A program made the position numbers and the translations under genes. DNA of 64,000 bases, from positions 4,059,001-4,123,000 of the forward strand of contig NC_089864.1 in the NCBI RefSeq assembly GCF_036373705.1. Direction: 5' to 3'. The stretch's first letter is position 1. Every line of letters begins with the position of its first letter. Source of the stretch: Amia ocellicauda. Lineage: Eukaryota; Chordata; Actinopteri; Amiiformes; Amiidae. Below, piece after piece: positions 42,876-54,363 of this stretch. Under the pieces are notes generated by a model. It was not told where the DNA came from and did not search any database. It worked only from the letters and a program-made list of their open reading frames with translations.

Positions 42876-43699
42876 CGAGTCCAGTCGTCCAGCCATTGGG
42901 AATGGCAGTGTGCTGGGGAGGGAACACACACCTCACTGTGAAGATTTGCCTGCATCGTGTTCATTTCTCCCTGCTGCTAGTGCTCTCGTCAGACTGGAAT
43001 AGTCTCTTTGTTCTGGTATTGTTATGCCCTCGCACATTATTTTTGTTCCGAGGTGGTGAATTTGCGCAGAGATCCAGATGCTCCGCATTTGTCGATCGTT
43101 ATCCTTGTCCTGAGGGCTGAGGCTGCAGTGAGCGGAGAAAGACATGTGCTGCACCTGCCTGTGTTTTGCCTGGACTTGTAAAGTTTCAGTTAAAGTTGAA
43201 ACAAAAACCACCGGGGAAGGGGCTTCCTTCTGCACCAGGGACTATAGCCACTGATTTGGCTTTGGTTTGGAGCATCTTTCTTTTGTTTTGTATCTGTGAA
43301 TTTGGTTTTCTTTCTTTTCTTTTCTTCTGCCCAATAAAATTGCTGTCTTTTCTTTTTGGCTTCCCATGGAATGTGTGTTGTATTCCCTCCATGTTTTTTT
43401 GTTAGTTAGGTATAAAATTTGATTCTTTATAAACCGTAGGAGTAATTATATTTGTTTTGTTTCTTTTACTCCACTTCTGCCTGGTCAAAGAGTAGATATC
43501 ACCTTCTACCTAGATGAGAATGCCCTTTTGTAATAACTTAGAATTCATTTAAACTTGTTTAAGTGTGGTGTGTGAATTAACTTGTAGTACATGCAACTCT
43601 GGTTTGCAGCTTCATTTACGCTCACTGCTTTTTTGCAGTATTTTGTTTATTGTGATGGTGTTTTTGTGTCCACAACAGTATTTTTCAAGAATACTGTGG
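42876..43699. other. No gene recognised
   Basis: T-rich DNA with no recognised exon. Short open frames here are hydrophobic or compositionally biased and have no supporting signals. Confidence 0.45.
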
Positions 43700-45613
43700 C
43701 AGCTATAGTAATATTTGGAAGCTTCCTTTTCTTCATTCTCACCTCTCTCAGATGCTGAAGTTTCTGCTCTCCTCCTACGTCACAAACCCACAACGTGTGA
43801 CCTGGACCCTCTCCCTTCTCATCTCTTCCAAGCAACCGCTCCTGATCTTCTCCCCTTCATCTCCTCACTCCTCTCTGGCTGTTTCCCACATTTAAACAAG
43901 CTGCTGTCATCCCACTGCTCAAGAAACCAACCCTTGATGCCACCTCTCCTCAGAACTACCGCCCTGTCTCCCTACTTCCCTTCCTCTCCAAGACTCTCGA
44001 GCGCGTGGTCCACCGTCAGCTCTCAGACTTTCTATCTCAACACTCACTCCTTGATCCTCTGCAATCCGGCTTCCGCACAGCTCACTCCACTGAGACGGCT
44101 CTCCTGGCTGTCACTGACTCCCTCAGCTGTGCTTGGGCGCCTCCCTCTCCTCAGTCCTCATCCTTCTTGATCTCTCCACAGCATTTGACACTGTTGATCA
44201 CTCCATCCTCCTCTCCTGCCTCGCTGACCTTGGGGTCTCTGGGACTGCTCTCACCTGGTTCTCCTCCTACCTCAGTGACCGGTCCTACCAAGTGACATGG
44301 CGAGGCTCCTCATCCACCCCCCAACCTCTCCTCACAGGTATTCCCCAAGGCTCCGTCCCGGGCCCGCTCCTGTTCTCTCTCTACACTCGCTCCCTGGGCC
44401 ATCTCATCGCTTCCAATGGTTTCTCCTACCACTTCTATGCTGATGATGCCCAGATCTTCCTGTCTTTTCCCTCTTCTAACCCTCTCATCCCCTCACGCAT
44501 CTCTTCCTGCTTGTCTGCTATTTCCGCCTGGATGCACTCGCAGCACCTCAAGCTCAACCTCTCCAAATCAGATCTCCTCTTTTTCCCCCACTCTTCCTCA
44601 CCTTCTGCTGACCTCCCCATCTCGATCCCCTTGGAATCCACCACACTCTCTCCTTCTTCTGCTAAAAATCTAGGAGTCACCCTCGATCCTGCGCTCTCCT
44701 ACACCCAGCACATCACCACACTGACGCGCACCTGTAGATTCTTCCTGAGCAACATACGCCGGATCCGTCCCTTCCTCACCGACTACTCAACTCAGCTGCT
44801 CGTCCAGTCCCTGGTCCTATCCCACCTGGACTACTGCAACTCCCTCCTGGCCGGCCTGCCTGCATCTACTACCCGCCACTCCAGCTCATCCAGAACTCTG
44901 CGGCTCGTCTGGTGTCTCTCTGCCCCGATTCGCACACGCTACTCCACTGCTCCGCTCCCTCCACTGGCTCCCGATAGCGGCACGCATTCAGTTCAAGACT
45001 TTGACCCTGACCTACCGCTGTCTTGACCACACTGCACCAAGCTACCTTCAGACCCTCGTCTCTCCATACATCCCCTCCAGACCACTGCGCTCCTCCAGTG
45101 CCAGAAGACTAACTCTGCCTCCTCTCCACTCTCCCTCCTCCAGAGCCGCTCCTTCTCATCCCTGAACCCTAAGTGGTGGAACGACCTGCCCACCGAAGTC
45201 AAAACAGCAGAGCCCTTGACCTCATTCCGGCGCTTACTCAAGACGCATCTCTTCCGACAGCACTTGTAATATTAGTCCTCTATCCCTGCTAGATAGCACT
45301 TCAGCTTATTACGCTCCTCGCGTTCTTGATTGTTCTCCTCCTTGCTCCCTTTCCCGTAGCCCTCGTCTGTAACCCTACATCTTGACAGCACTTAGCTTTC
45401 ACCGTCCAGGATGTAGGAAGTCTCTTACTGTACTTGTGTAAATTGTAAATTGGAATTTGTAAAATGTATTTTGAATTGAAGTTTAAGCCAAATTGAATTT
45501 GTAATGATTGATTGCCTTGTACTTCTGTATTTTTGCACTTTGTTTGCACTTATGTTGTGTCGCCCTGGATAAGGGCATCTGCCAAGAAATAAAAAAATAA
45601 AAATAAATAACAA

Positions 45614-45644
<31 letters not shown>

Positions 45645-45665
45645 AAATAATAATAATAATAATAC
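43700..45665 (+). mobile_element. 5'-truncated L2-type LINE with reverse transcriptase remnant
   Basis: The plus strand holds a frame-broken reverse transcriptase of the L2 clade: [40 protein letters not shown] and the catalytic [12 protein letters not shown] (about 44430-44462), then [20 protein letters not shown]. The ORF ends with WWNDLPTEVKTAEPLTSFRR and KTHLFRQHL before TAA at 45267-45269. At least two frameshifts break it. The 3' end has the tail GTCGCCCTGGATAAGGGCAT then CTGCCAAGAAATAAA, followed by an AAAT/AAT repeat. The endonuclease part is missing, as in most LINE copies. Confidence 0.88.
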
Positions 45666-45967
45666 ATGGGTATATTTGCTAATTCTAACATTTTATAAAT
45701 AGGGGAGGCCGAGGCTGGTTGTCACACTTTTAAATTATCTTATATTTCTCTGGCCTCGAACATCATATGATGTTATTTTCAATTCCACTTGAAAGAATAA
45801 AATATTGTGTATAAATGGACATTGTTTAGAACATTGTTTAGATCTTCACTCTTCACTTCAACATTATTTTATAAATGTTTAAATAAACTGGGTGTGAGGC
45901 GCAGCTACACCTAGCAGACACTGAGCATAAGGCAGGTTGTTGCCACAGCTAACTGGAAGGTAAGTTT
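45666..45967. other. No gene recognised
   Basis: AT-rich flank right of the LINE; nothing recognised. Confidence 0.45.
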
Positions 45968-46153
45968 CTATACTTCTTTTGGAGAAATACCAAAATAAAG
46001 ATCAGACACCTTAGATATGTATTCCACCAGCTGCCTCTCCTTCTCAAAAGGAAAGATCTGTCTTTTCTTAATGTATCCAAATGATGCTGTTCTTCTCTTT
46101 ATGTCCTCTACACTGATCTTTTTGCAATATCGACATGTGACAACCAGCCCCAA
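45968..46153 (-). pseudogene. Possible pogo/Tigger-like transposase fragment
   Basis: A 61-codon minus-strand frame includes the segment FPFEKERQLVEYISKVSDLY followed by FGISPKEV. This resembles the start of the CENP-B-type helix-turn-helix in pogo/Tigger and JRK-type proteins (E-x-x-LVEYL...FG-x-x-x-x-x-V). The frame stops right after, and no DDE domain or inverted repeats are seen, so it is probably a relic. The assignment rests on a short stretch. Confidence 0.35.
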
Positions 46154-48177
46154 ATTTCATGTGACAACTTGCCTCAATCAGACTGTTATGCTAACTTCAT
46201 GCTGACTACCTGACATGATGTAGCACAGCCTTCCAGACAAAGAATCAAAACATAACTGAGTCCTTCCTTTATTCCAGTTCTATTTTTTGAAAACCCCAAT
46301 GTCACAGAGTTTTATTACTAACGTAGTGGGACACCTTTCCTTTCTTGGTGGTAAAACATGAAAGTTGTGCTCACCTCAATGTTTTGTGACTTTCAGTTGT
46401 AATAACACAGTCATTGACCTCAGATGAAGGAGACACACTTTTTGATGTTACATTTTTGTGTCAGAGCCCTCCCTCTAGACTGGTAGATCAACTTAACCAT
46501 ATGACAGCCAGCTCTGTTCTCCCGGTTATTGTTTGTAACCGTTGATGTAGGTGGGTGCTGGCACACCTGTGCTGAAGATAAAGCCAACACATGCTGTTTC
46601 CTGTCTGGTTTGCACTAAAGGAAAATGGCTACTGAGTGAGAATACTACAGAGACATACTGAGAGGATATTTGGGTTGGTGAGTTGGGACACGGCTTGATC
46701 GGCAATCGCTGTGTGTCTTATTCTTGTGTTTGGTCATCCTCCCACCTCAGACTTTCTTCTGTGTTTTATGTTGGTGTGTTTTATTGCTGTGCATCACACG
46801 TGCACTGCTCACTTTTAATTTACTTTAGCTCCGCAGTGTTTAAAAATAGGATTGCGTACCCCTGCCTAGTATTTTAAATGACCTTCGTTGTCCAAATTGT
46901 CTGTCTGGTTTTATTCTATTACTGTTCAGAGTATCTGAAAATTGAGTATCTGCAGTAATTGTGCCTTAGGCTTTTCAGTGACATGTATCTATTTATTGAT
47001 TTACTTACTGAGATCTGTGTACAAGATTATCAATTTATATTGCTGTTTTGGCTTCAAACCTAGTCATGTTCCCTTATAAGATTATAGATGTGTGTGTATT
47101 TATAAATATGTTGTTTATTCACATTATTTAATATTCATTCTATGATACTGAATTATTTGTGGCTCTCTGGTATTACCCTGTTATTTCAGACTCTTGAATC
47201 AGTAAATCTGTTTTGCTAATGTAAAGTATTGGATCTTTTAGGACACTGTAAGGACAATATATTAATGGTGTGTGTATAATAAATAAGTTATTTGCCATAA
47301 TTGTTGGCTTGTTGTCCTGCATACAACCCTGCAGTCACTCTTGTCTCACCCAGTTTGAGATCTAGGAGGTCATGAGAGGTCACTCACCTTTTTTAAGGTG
47401 GCATGGTCATTTGCATATTCTAAATTATTTGAATATATAAACAGTAGCATGCTTCACTACACTTACAACTTCTGCTTATAAAACGTTCTTAGTTTAAAAT
47501 GAAATTTACTCTGATTCGTTGTCTGGCTGATAGAGGGGTGTGGACTGGCGTCCTATCATTTGCATGTATCTATGCTTGCCGGGATCGGTTTTGACGATGG
47601 ATGGATGGATGGATGTATGTAACAAAACTTAAAAACAGATGGAATTATGAATCCTTGATTCATGCTGGGACACAGACAGGTTCATATTCAACAGCTTGTC
47701 CTGCTGGGTCTTTTAATAATAAACCTAATACACATTTAAGGAAAAGCCCTGCCTCACATTAGTTGCAAATTCAGTTATATTTTACCTGTGACTGTGACAA
47801 ATAAATGAGAATCCACAAAAACTATTAGTTTACCCACACAGACTTAAACCTATTTCATAGTACTATATTCAATACAGTCGTTTTAGGATTGCATAGGATT
47901 ATTGTATAATGAACCCTTGTATAAATCCCCTCTTCCTCTCCCACTAGCCATCTTTCTCTCTCAATTACCTGTGACTCCACCACCCTCTATCCTCCTCCTT
48001 CACCACGACAAACTTAGATCTGCCTCGATCCCAATCTTTCATATTCGATATATATCTTTCCTTGCATGTGTCTGCCATTTCATTCTGATCAGTGGTTACA
48101 GGACCCATTTTCTCCGGACTGTATGACTAAACAATAATATTCAAAGTAATAATAGTCTTCTCAGCAGGTGTCTCAGC
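46154..48177. other. No gene recognised upstream of Ig receptor copy 1
   Basis: AT-rich intergenic DNA with a GGAT repeat at about 47597-47613. The last 40 bp before the receptor start resemble the region upstream of copy 2 (AATAATAGTCTTC shared). Confidence 0.5.
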
Positions 48178-50304
48178 ATGAGGATCTGCTGGATTATTCT
48201 GGCTGTGACTGTCACTGCAGGTAGGTGATCAGGATTCTTGGTTTATTTCATTTCCATTAATAAGCACATGACCAGTGGTGCTGCTGTGTCTCAGTCTGTC
48301 TCTGCACTGTGTCTCTCTGTCTCCTCAGATCCTGTCACAGTGTCAGTGAGAGTCGGGGACTCTGTCACTCTGCCCTGTGATGGATCAGCCTGCAGAGGGA
48401 CTCCTGTAGAGCAGCTCTACATTAAGTGGCAGACAGTGGATCAGGATGTCTATGTGTTCAGGAGAGGCACAGTCCACCCCGGCCCTGGGTTTGAGAACAG
48501 AGCTGAGGTTCCCCTGGAGAGTATCAGACAGGGGGACTTCTCTCTGACCCTCCAGCACACACTGCTCTCTGATGGAGAGATATACGAGTGTTTCTGTGAG
48601 GGACAGAGAAAACAGGATGCTTTTCTCGGAGATGTCAGTCTCACCATCACAGGTAAGAATCTGAATGTCTTGATTCCCATGTCCTCCCATCCCCACCCCA
48701 ACACACACAAACACCTGGTTTCTTATGTACAACATGTTCTCTCCACAGGCCGTGAGGAGAGCAGCTCTGTCTCCTATGGGCAGCCCCTGAGCCTCCGTCT
48801 GTACAGCAGGGCAGCTGTGACAGTGCGGTTTAACCCTGCGGGCGCTGGAGCCTCTCTCCCAGTGTGTGCTGTAGAGGGCGGCACCGTGACCCCTGACCCT
48901 GCCTATGTGCCTCGAGTCTCAGGGCAGGAGCAGGAGGTCACACTGTCTGCACTGACCTTCACTGACCAGGGCTCCTACACAGTGCTGGACTCCAAGAGCA
49001 GACAGACCATCAGCACTGTGGCCGTCACTGTGACAGGTAGGACAGGGGCCGGGCTCTACTGGAGATCAGGGCTGAGATGAGAGACAGGACTCGGGCTGAT
49101 GTTCTCCTGTTTCATCCTCTCAGCTCACAGAGACGCCCTCACCCTGCCGTCTGGAGCCTCGCTGTCTCTCCCGCTCTACTCTCCTGGGCTGGTGGAGGTG
49201 CTGTTCGCTGCTGCAGGAGAGGGAGCCTGTGTGTCAGTGTGCTCTGTGGAGAGGGACACAGTGTTCAGTCCCGGCCCCGGGTACGAGCAGAGAGTGTCCG
49301 TGCAGAGCGGCTCTCTGACCCTGCGATCACTCACAGCAGCTGACCAGGGAAACTACACAGTGAGGGACTCCAGCACCGACCACACCGTCAGCACCGTCTC
49401 TGTGTCTGTCACTGCAGAGGGTGCGTGTCCCTATAATAACACTGTTATACACTGTATAGGGTGTGTCTCAGCTCTGGTGCTTGGGGCACACTGACCTGAT
49501 TTTATTTAATTAAACTTAATTGAACTCACAATAATCAATAACAATAACATTAGAAGTTAGATATAAAATGATAAGGCACTTGTATTCAATAACATTTTGT
49601 AAGATTAACTAATTAAGAAGTCATATTATGCAAAATATGAAATGAAGTATCTGAATACTAGAGCCAGCAAGTCCTTGGGGCTTGGGTTCATTAATGTACC
49701 TGTTCAATGGTACCCACAGTACAAAGCAACGTACACTTTTATAGGGCTACACTATATCATGGCAAATGTTCTTTATTAAAGCAATGTATTCGTGTAATTG
49801 GGTCATTTGAGAGCTTAGGTGGAACAAACAGCAGACAGTGAGCCCCAGACCTGGTCTGAGAATAACTGCACTGTGTGACCAAACAACACTGGGACTGGAG
49901 TCCAGACTGAGGGCCCTGACATCAGTGCAGAAATGTGCTGAATGGACCTCTGTGCTGCTGTCCCACTGAGAGACCTCTACTGCAATACTCAGTGACCAAA
50001 GTCATTTTACTGCTTTGTTGTTTCTCTTCTAGAATCGGTGTTCCCGGTTGGCCTGGTCACAGGGATCTTAGTGCTGATCTCAGTGCTGGGACTCGCTCTG
50101 CTCTGCTGGTACAGATGGTGTCGCAATAAAGAGCGTGTGAGGATCACCGAGCCCCAGGTGCCCAGTGTGCAGCTCACAACCCAGGACTGCAGCTCAGAGC
50201 AGGAGGGCCCAGAGATCTCCACCCTGATGAGGAACAGACACACCCCGGCCAAAGCCAATGGGAACGGGAGTGTGATGAATCAGGTGGTAAATTCAGTCCT
50301 TTAG
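48178..50304 (+). CDS. Ig receptor copy 1: V domain plus two disulphide-less Ig-like domains
   Basis: Five exons: 48178-48220, 48329-48652, 48749-49036, 49124-49420 and 50033-50304. All junctions are GT-AG and phase 1, giving 407 aa. Residues 1-14 begin the signal peptide (MRICWIILAVTVTA). D1 (15-122) is a V-type domain with Cys31, Trp48 and Y-E-C (Cys102), plus an extra pair Cys36/Cys104. D2 (123-218) and D3 (219-317) have Ig-like strands, but the B-strand Cys is Leu (LSLRLYS, LSLPLYS) and the F-strand Cys is Val (GSYTVLD, GNYTVRD). The TM segment is about 323-345, and the roughly 60-aa tail has no tyrosine motif. D1 resembles B7/butyrophilin-type V domains; DICP or SLAM/CD2-like relatives are alternatives. 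Ligand and signalling are unknown. The donor at 49421 is GTGCGT. Confidence 0.8.
49421..50032. other. Intron 4 of receptor copy 1
   Basis: Unique-looking AT-rich DNA. The stretch 49826-49920 is shared with 42786-42875. No exon is seen. Confidence 0.6.
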
Positions 50305-50768
50305 AAACTATTGGAGCAATTATCTCAAAATCTATGGCCTCCTGAGGGAAGAATTCCCTTCTCTGACTTGCTTAATTGATTAAACGCTCCCATGTGTTCC
50401 CAGTATTTAGAAACTGGTGATTTAGGGTGATCCACAAGATTAAGTGGATTGGGGCTCTCCAGGACTAGGGTTGGACACCCCTGGTGTAGATTGTGTTTGT
50501 GTGTGTATTTTTTCCTGTTTCTAGAGGTCTTATCAGATTGGAAGAGTAATAATGTTCTTGTATTTTGCAAGATCAATGTGGCACCTATGGTTATATTTGG
50601 ATATATTATAACATATAACATAACCAGTTTCTCCAGGGCTGAGATGCTGGTGGCATCAGCTCCTGAGACCCACTGCAAGACTGTGGGCATGTAAATATGT
50701 TCACTTTGTCACAGTTGTGTTTTTAATTATTGTTTGGTATTGAACCTGATTTTCCTAACCCTGTTATA
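50305..50768. other. 3' flank of receptor copy 1 with MITE fragment
   Basis: The words GGATTGGGGCTCTCCAGGAC and GGTTGGACACCCCTGGTGTA (50447-50490) resemble one arm of the hairpin MITE family. No AATAAA signal was seen close to the stop codon. Confidence 0.45.
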
Positions 50769-52342
50769 CAGTGAGGGAAAAAAGTATTTGATCCCCTGCT
50801 GATTTTGTACGTTTGCCCACTGACAAAGAAATGATCAGTCTATAATTTTAATGGTAGGTGTGTTTTTACAGTGAAAGACAGAATAACAACAAAAAAATCC
50901 AGAAAAACGCATTTCAAAAAAGTTATAAATTGATTTGCATGTTAATGAGTGAAATAAGTATTTCACCCCTTCGACTTAGTACTTGGTGGCAAAACCCTTG
51001 TTGGCAATCACAGAGGTCAGATGGCCACCAGGTTTGCACACATCTCAGGAGGGATTTTGTCCCACTCCTCTTTGCAGATCCTCTCCAAGTCATTAAGGTT
51101 TCGAGGCTGAGGTTTGGCAACTCGAACCTTCAGCTCCCTCCACAGATTGTCTATGGGATTAAGGTCTGGAGACTGGCTAGGCCACTCCAGGACCTTAATG
51201 TGCTTCTTCTTGAGCCACTCCTTTGTTGCCTTGGCTGTGTGTTTTGGGTCATTGTCATGCTGGAATACCCATCCACGACCCATTTTCAATGCCCTGGCTG
51301 GGAAGGAGGTTCTCACCCAAGATTTGATGGTACATGGCCCCGTCCATCGTCCCTTGGATGCGGTGCAGTTGTCCTGTCCCCTTAGCAGAAAAACACCCCC
51401 AAAGCATAATGTTTCCACCTCCATGTTTGACGGTGGGGATGGTGTTCTTGGGGTCATTCCTCCTCCTCCAAACACAGCAAGTTGAGATGATGCCAAAGAG
51501 CTCGATTTTGGTCTCATCTGACCACAACACTTTAACCCAGTTCTCCTCTGAATCATTCAGATGTTCAATGGCAAACTTCAGACGGGCCTGTACATGTGCT
51601 TTCTTGAGCAGGGTGACCTTGCAGGGGCTGCAGGATTTCAGTCCTTCACGGTGTAGTGTGTTACCAATTGTTTCTTTGGTGACTATGGTCCCAGCTGCCT
51701 TGAGATCATTAACAAGATCCTCCCGTGTAGTTCTGGGCTGATTCCTCACCGTTCTCATGATCATTGAAACTCCACGAGGTGAGATCTTGCATGGAGCCCC
51801 AGACCGAGGGAGACTGACAGTTATTTTGTGTTTCTTCCATTTGCGAATAATCGCACCAACTGTTGTCACCTTCTCACCAAGCTGCTTGGTGATGGTCTTG
51901 TAGCCCATTCCAGCCTTGTGTAGGTCTACAATCTTGTCGCTGACATCCTTGGACAGCTCTTTGGTCTTGGCCATAGTGGAGAGTTTGGAATCTGATTGAT
52001 TGATTGCTTCTGTGGACAGGTGTCTTTTATACAGGTAACGAGCTGAGATTAGGAGAGTCCCTTTAAGAGAGTGCTCCTAATCTCAGCTCGTTACCTGTAT
52101 AAAAGACACCTGGGAGCAAGAAATCTTGCTGATTGATAGGGGATCAAATACTTATTTCCCTCATTAACATGCAAATCAATTGATAACTTTTTTGAAATGC
52201 GTTTTTCTGGATTTTTTTGCTGTTATTCTGTCTCTCACTGTTAAAATACACCTACCATTAAAATTATAGACTGATCATTTCTTTGTCAGTGGGCAAACGT
52301 ACAAAATCAGCAGGGGATCAAATACTTTTTTTCTCCTCACTG
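50769..52342 (-). mobile_element. Full-length Tc1-like element with IR/DR-type ends
   Basis: 1574 bp flanked by TA on both sides, with inverted repeats of about 200 bp. Each end has an outer copy (CAGTGAGG...AAAAAGTATTTGATCCCC) and an inner copy (GAGTGAAATAAGTATTTCA or GAGGGAAATAAGTATTTGA), as in Sleeping Beauty-type IR/DR elements. A hairpin at 52017-52112 lies upstream of the transposase start. It is the same family as 29069-30180. Confidence 0.93.
51017..51974 (-). pseudogene. Tc1-like transposase with a 2-base frameshift
   Basis: The reading frame starts at ATG 51974 ([20 protein letters not shown]) and contains the paired helix-turn-helix region, then [11 protein letters not shown] with the first catalytic Asp. 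Near 51302, two bases present in the copy at 29069 (CCCTCAGCC there, CCCAGCC here) are missing. The rest continues in another frame with [16 protein letters not shown] and [12 protein letters not shown], where the final catalytic Glu region reads PID instead of PIE. Joined length is that of a normal Tc1 transposase (about 320 codons), but both the shift and the Glu-to-Asp change suggest inactivity. Confidence 0.85.
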
Positions 52343-52695
52343 TAATCTGGCCCTTATTCTGCATGTTTTCACACTCTGCCTTGCGTGTTGTACTGGGATT
52401 TCCCATTGCAGTCCTCAAATTGTATATTATTTGATTTCCATATAAAATACTGCATTATTCTAATACTTATACCACTTCTAATAATTATAATAATACTACA
52501 GTAAATATATGTACATGGGGCTTTAATAGATTATTTGTATTATTATTCAGTCGTCACAACTCTGTGCTACGAATCCTGGTAAAAAAATACCCTACATACC
52601 TAATTTCATTACCTATAATATAGCATATTGTCTATGATTTGATCATGCTTTAAAGTATTTAACCATGTGGTTTCCCTTTTTAATACTGTACTATA
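52343..52695. other. Spacer between two Tc1 elements
   Basis: AT-rich, nothing recognised. Confidence 0.5.
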
Positions 52696-53916
52696 CACTC
52701 ACCTAAAGGATTATTAGGAACACCATACTAATACTGTGTTTGACCCCCTTTCGCCTTCAGAACTGCCTTAATTCTACGTGGCATTGATTCAACAAGGTGC
52801 TGAAAGCATTCTTTAGAAATCTTGGCCCATATTGATAGGATAGCATCTTGCAGTTGATGGAGATTTGTGGGATGCACATCCAGGGCACGAAGCTCCCGTT
52901 CCACCACATCCCAAAGATGCTCTATTGGCTTGAGATCTGGTGACTGTGGGGGCCAGTTTAGTACAGTGAACTCATTGTCATGTTCAAGAAACCAATTTGA
53001 AATGATTCGACCTTTGTGACATGGTGCATTATCCTGCTGGAAGTAGCCATCAGAGGATGGGTACATGGTGGTCATAAAGGGATGGACATGGTCAGAAACA
53101 ATGCTCAGGTAGGCCGTGGCATTTAAACAATGCCCAATTGGCACTAAGGGGCCTAAAGTGTGCCAAGAAAACATCCCCCACACCATTACACCACCACCAC
53201 CAGCCTGCACAGTGGTAACAAGGCATGATGGATCCATGTTCTCATTCTGTTTACGCCAAATTCTGACTCTACCATCTGAATGTCTCAACAGAAATCGAGA
53301 CTCATCAGACCAGGCAACATTTTTCCAGTCTTCAACTGTCCAATTTTGGTGAGCTTGTGCAAATTGTAGCCTCTTTTTCCTATTTGTAGTGGAGATGAGT
53401 GGTACCCGGTGGGGTCTTCTGCTGTTGTAGCCCATCCGCCTCAAGGTTGTACGTGTTGTGGCTTCACAAATGCTTTGCTGCATACCTCGGTTGTAACGAG
53501 TGGTTATTTCAGTCAAAGTTGCTCTTCTATCAGCTTGAATCAGTCGGCCCATTCTCCTCTGACCTCTAGCATCAACAAGGCATTTTCGCCCACAGGACTG
53601 CCGCATACTGGATGTTTTTCCCTTTTCACACCATTCTTTGTAAACCCTAGAAATGGTTGTGCATGAATATCCCAGTAACTGAGCAGATTGTGAAATACTC
53701 AGACCGGCCCGTCTGGCACCAACAACCATGCCACGCTCAAAATTGCTTAAATCACCTTTCTTTCCCATTCAGACATTCAGTTTGGAGTTCAGGAGATTGT
53801 CTTGACCAGGACCACACCCCTAAATGCATTGAAGCAACTGCCATGTGATTGGTTGGTTAGATAATTGCATTAATGAGAAATTGAACAGGTGTTCCTAATA
53901 ATCCTTTAGGTGAGTG
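52696..53916 (-). mobile_element. Complete DD36E (Incomer-type) Tc1/mariner element
   Basis: 1221 bp flanked by TA on both sides. The ends are perfect inverted repeats of about 29 bp (CACTCACCTAAAGGATTATT then AGGAACACC). It carries one uninterrupted transposase gene on the minus strand. Length, end sequence layout and transposase type fit the DD36E family described as Incomer. It shows no visible inactivating change. Confidence 0.93.
52728..53768 (-). CDS. DD36E Tc1/mariner transposase, intact
   Basis: An uninterrupted 346-aa frame from ATG 53768. The N-terminal half has a paired helix-turn-helix DNA-binding region (starting MGKKGDLSNFERGMVVGARR, then GYSCTTISRVYKEW). The catalytic half has VAWSDESRFLLRHSDG (first Asp), YFQQDNAPCHKGRI (second Asp) and QSPDLKPIEHLWDV (Glu), with 36 residues between the second Asp and the Glu, so the signature is DD36E rather than the DD34E of classical Tc1. 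It ends AKGGQTQY. The enzyme would cut and paste the element at TA sites. It stands alone between its inverted repeats. Activity cannot be judged from sequence, but no stop, shift or lost catalytic residue is visible. Confidence 0.93.
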   Translation of the reverse strand: MGKKGDLSNFERGMVVGARRAGLSISQSAQLLGYSCTTISRVYKEWCEKGKTSSMRQSCGRKCLVDARGQRRMGRLIQADRRATLTEITTRYNRGMQQSICEATTRTTLRRMGYNSRRPHRVPLISTTNRKKRLQFAQAHQNWTVEDWKNVAWSDESRFLLRHSDGRVRIWRKQNENMDPSCLVTTVQAGGGGVMVWGMFSWHTLGPLVPIGHCLNATAYLSIVSDHVHPFMTTMYPSSDGYFQQDNAPCHKGRIISNWFLEHDNEFTVLNWPPQSPDLKPIEHLWDVVERELRALDVHPTNLHQLQDAILSIWAKISKECFQHLVESMPRRIKAVLKAKGGQTQY

Positions 53917-53949
53917 TATACTAATACTTATTGCACTTCTAATATATAC

Positions 53950-54363
53950 TGTCAAGGTCTCACCTACTATTCCTTCAGCTCACCACCAGAGGTCTCTCTC
54001 TCCCGAGTATTAATCCCGGTGCTTCTTTCTCTCAGTTCCCGCATCACTCAGTCACATTACATTCCTTCTATTCACGTGCACTTGTTCTGTCTTTCCCTGT
54101 CCCCATTGGTCTTTCACCCTTTACCCAGTCATCCCTTTGTCCCTTAGCATAATCGCTAAGTCTTGTCTTCTCTCCTGAAACATTTCTGAGCATTATTCCT
54201 TGTTTAGACTCCTGTCTTCCTGTCCTTGACCACCTCTTTTGGATCTCCTGAACTGTTCCTGTTTTCCCTTCTCTATTTCCCCTCTTGGATTGGTTGCCTT
54301 TCTGCTTTGCTACTAAAGAGCCTGCACTTGGATCTATACACCTTGCCTTTGAGAAACGTTACA
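53950..54363. mobile_element. Possible solo-LTR-like or other short insertion
   Basis: A 414-bp CT-rich segment begins TGTCAAGGTC and ends AACGTTACA, in a TG...CA arrangement, with ATATA nearly flanking it on both sides. The end word GCCTGCACTTGGATCT resembles ends of dispersed fish repeats. No coding capacity. The AT-rich flanks make the short direct repeat weak evidence. Confidence 0.3.

Noticed and set aside
48238-48328. Alternative start MVYFISINKHMTSG upstream of the copy 1 V domain
   Set aside because: It lies in intron 1; the spliced signal-peptide exon gives a proper leader and the same layout is seen in copy 2 and copy 3.
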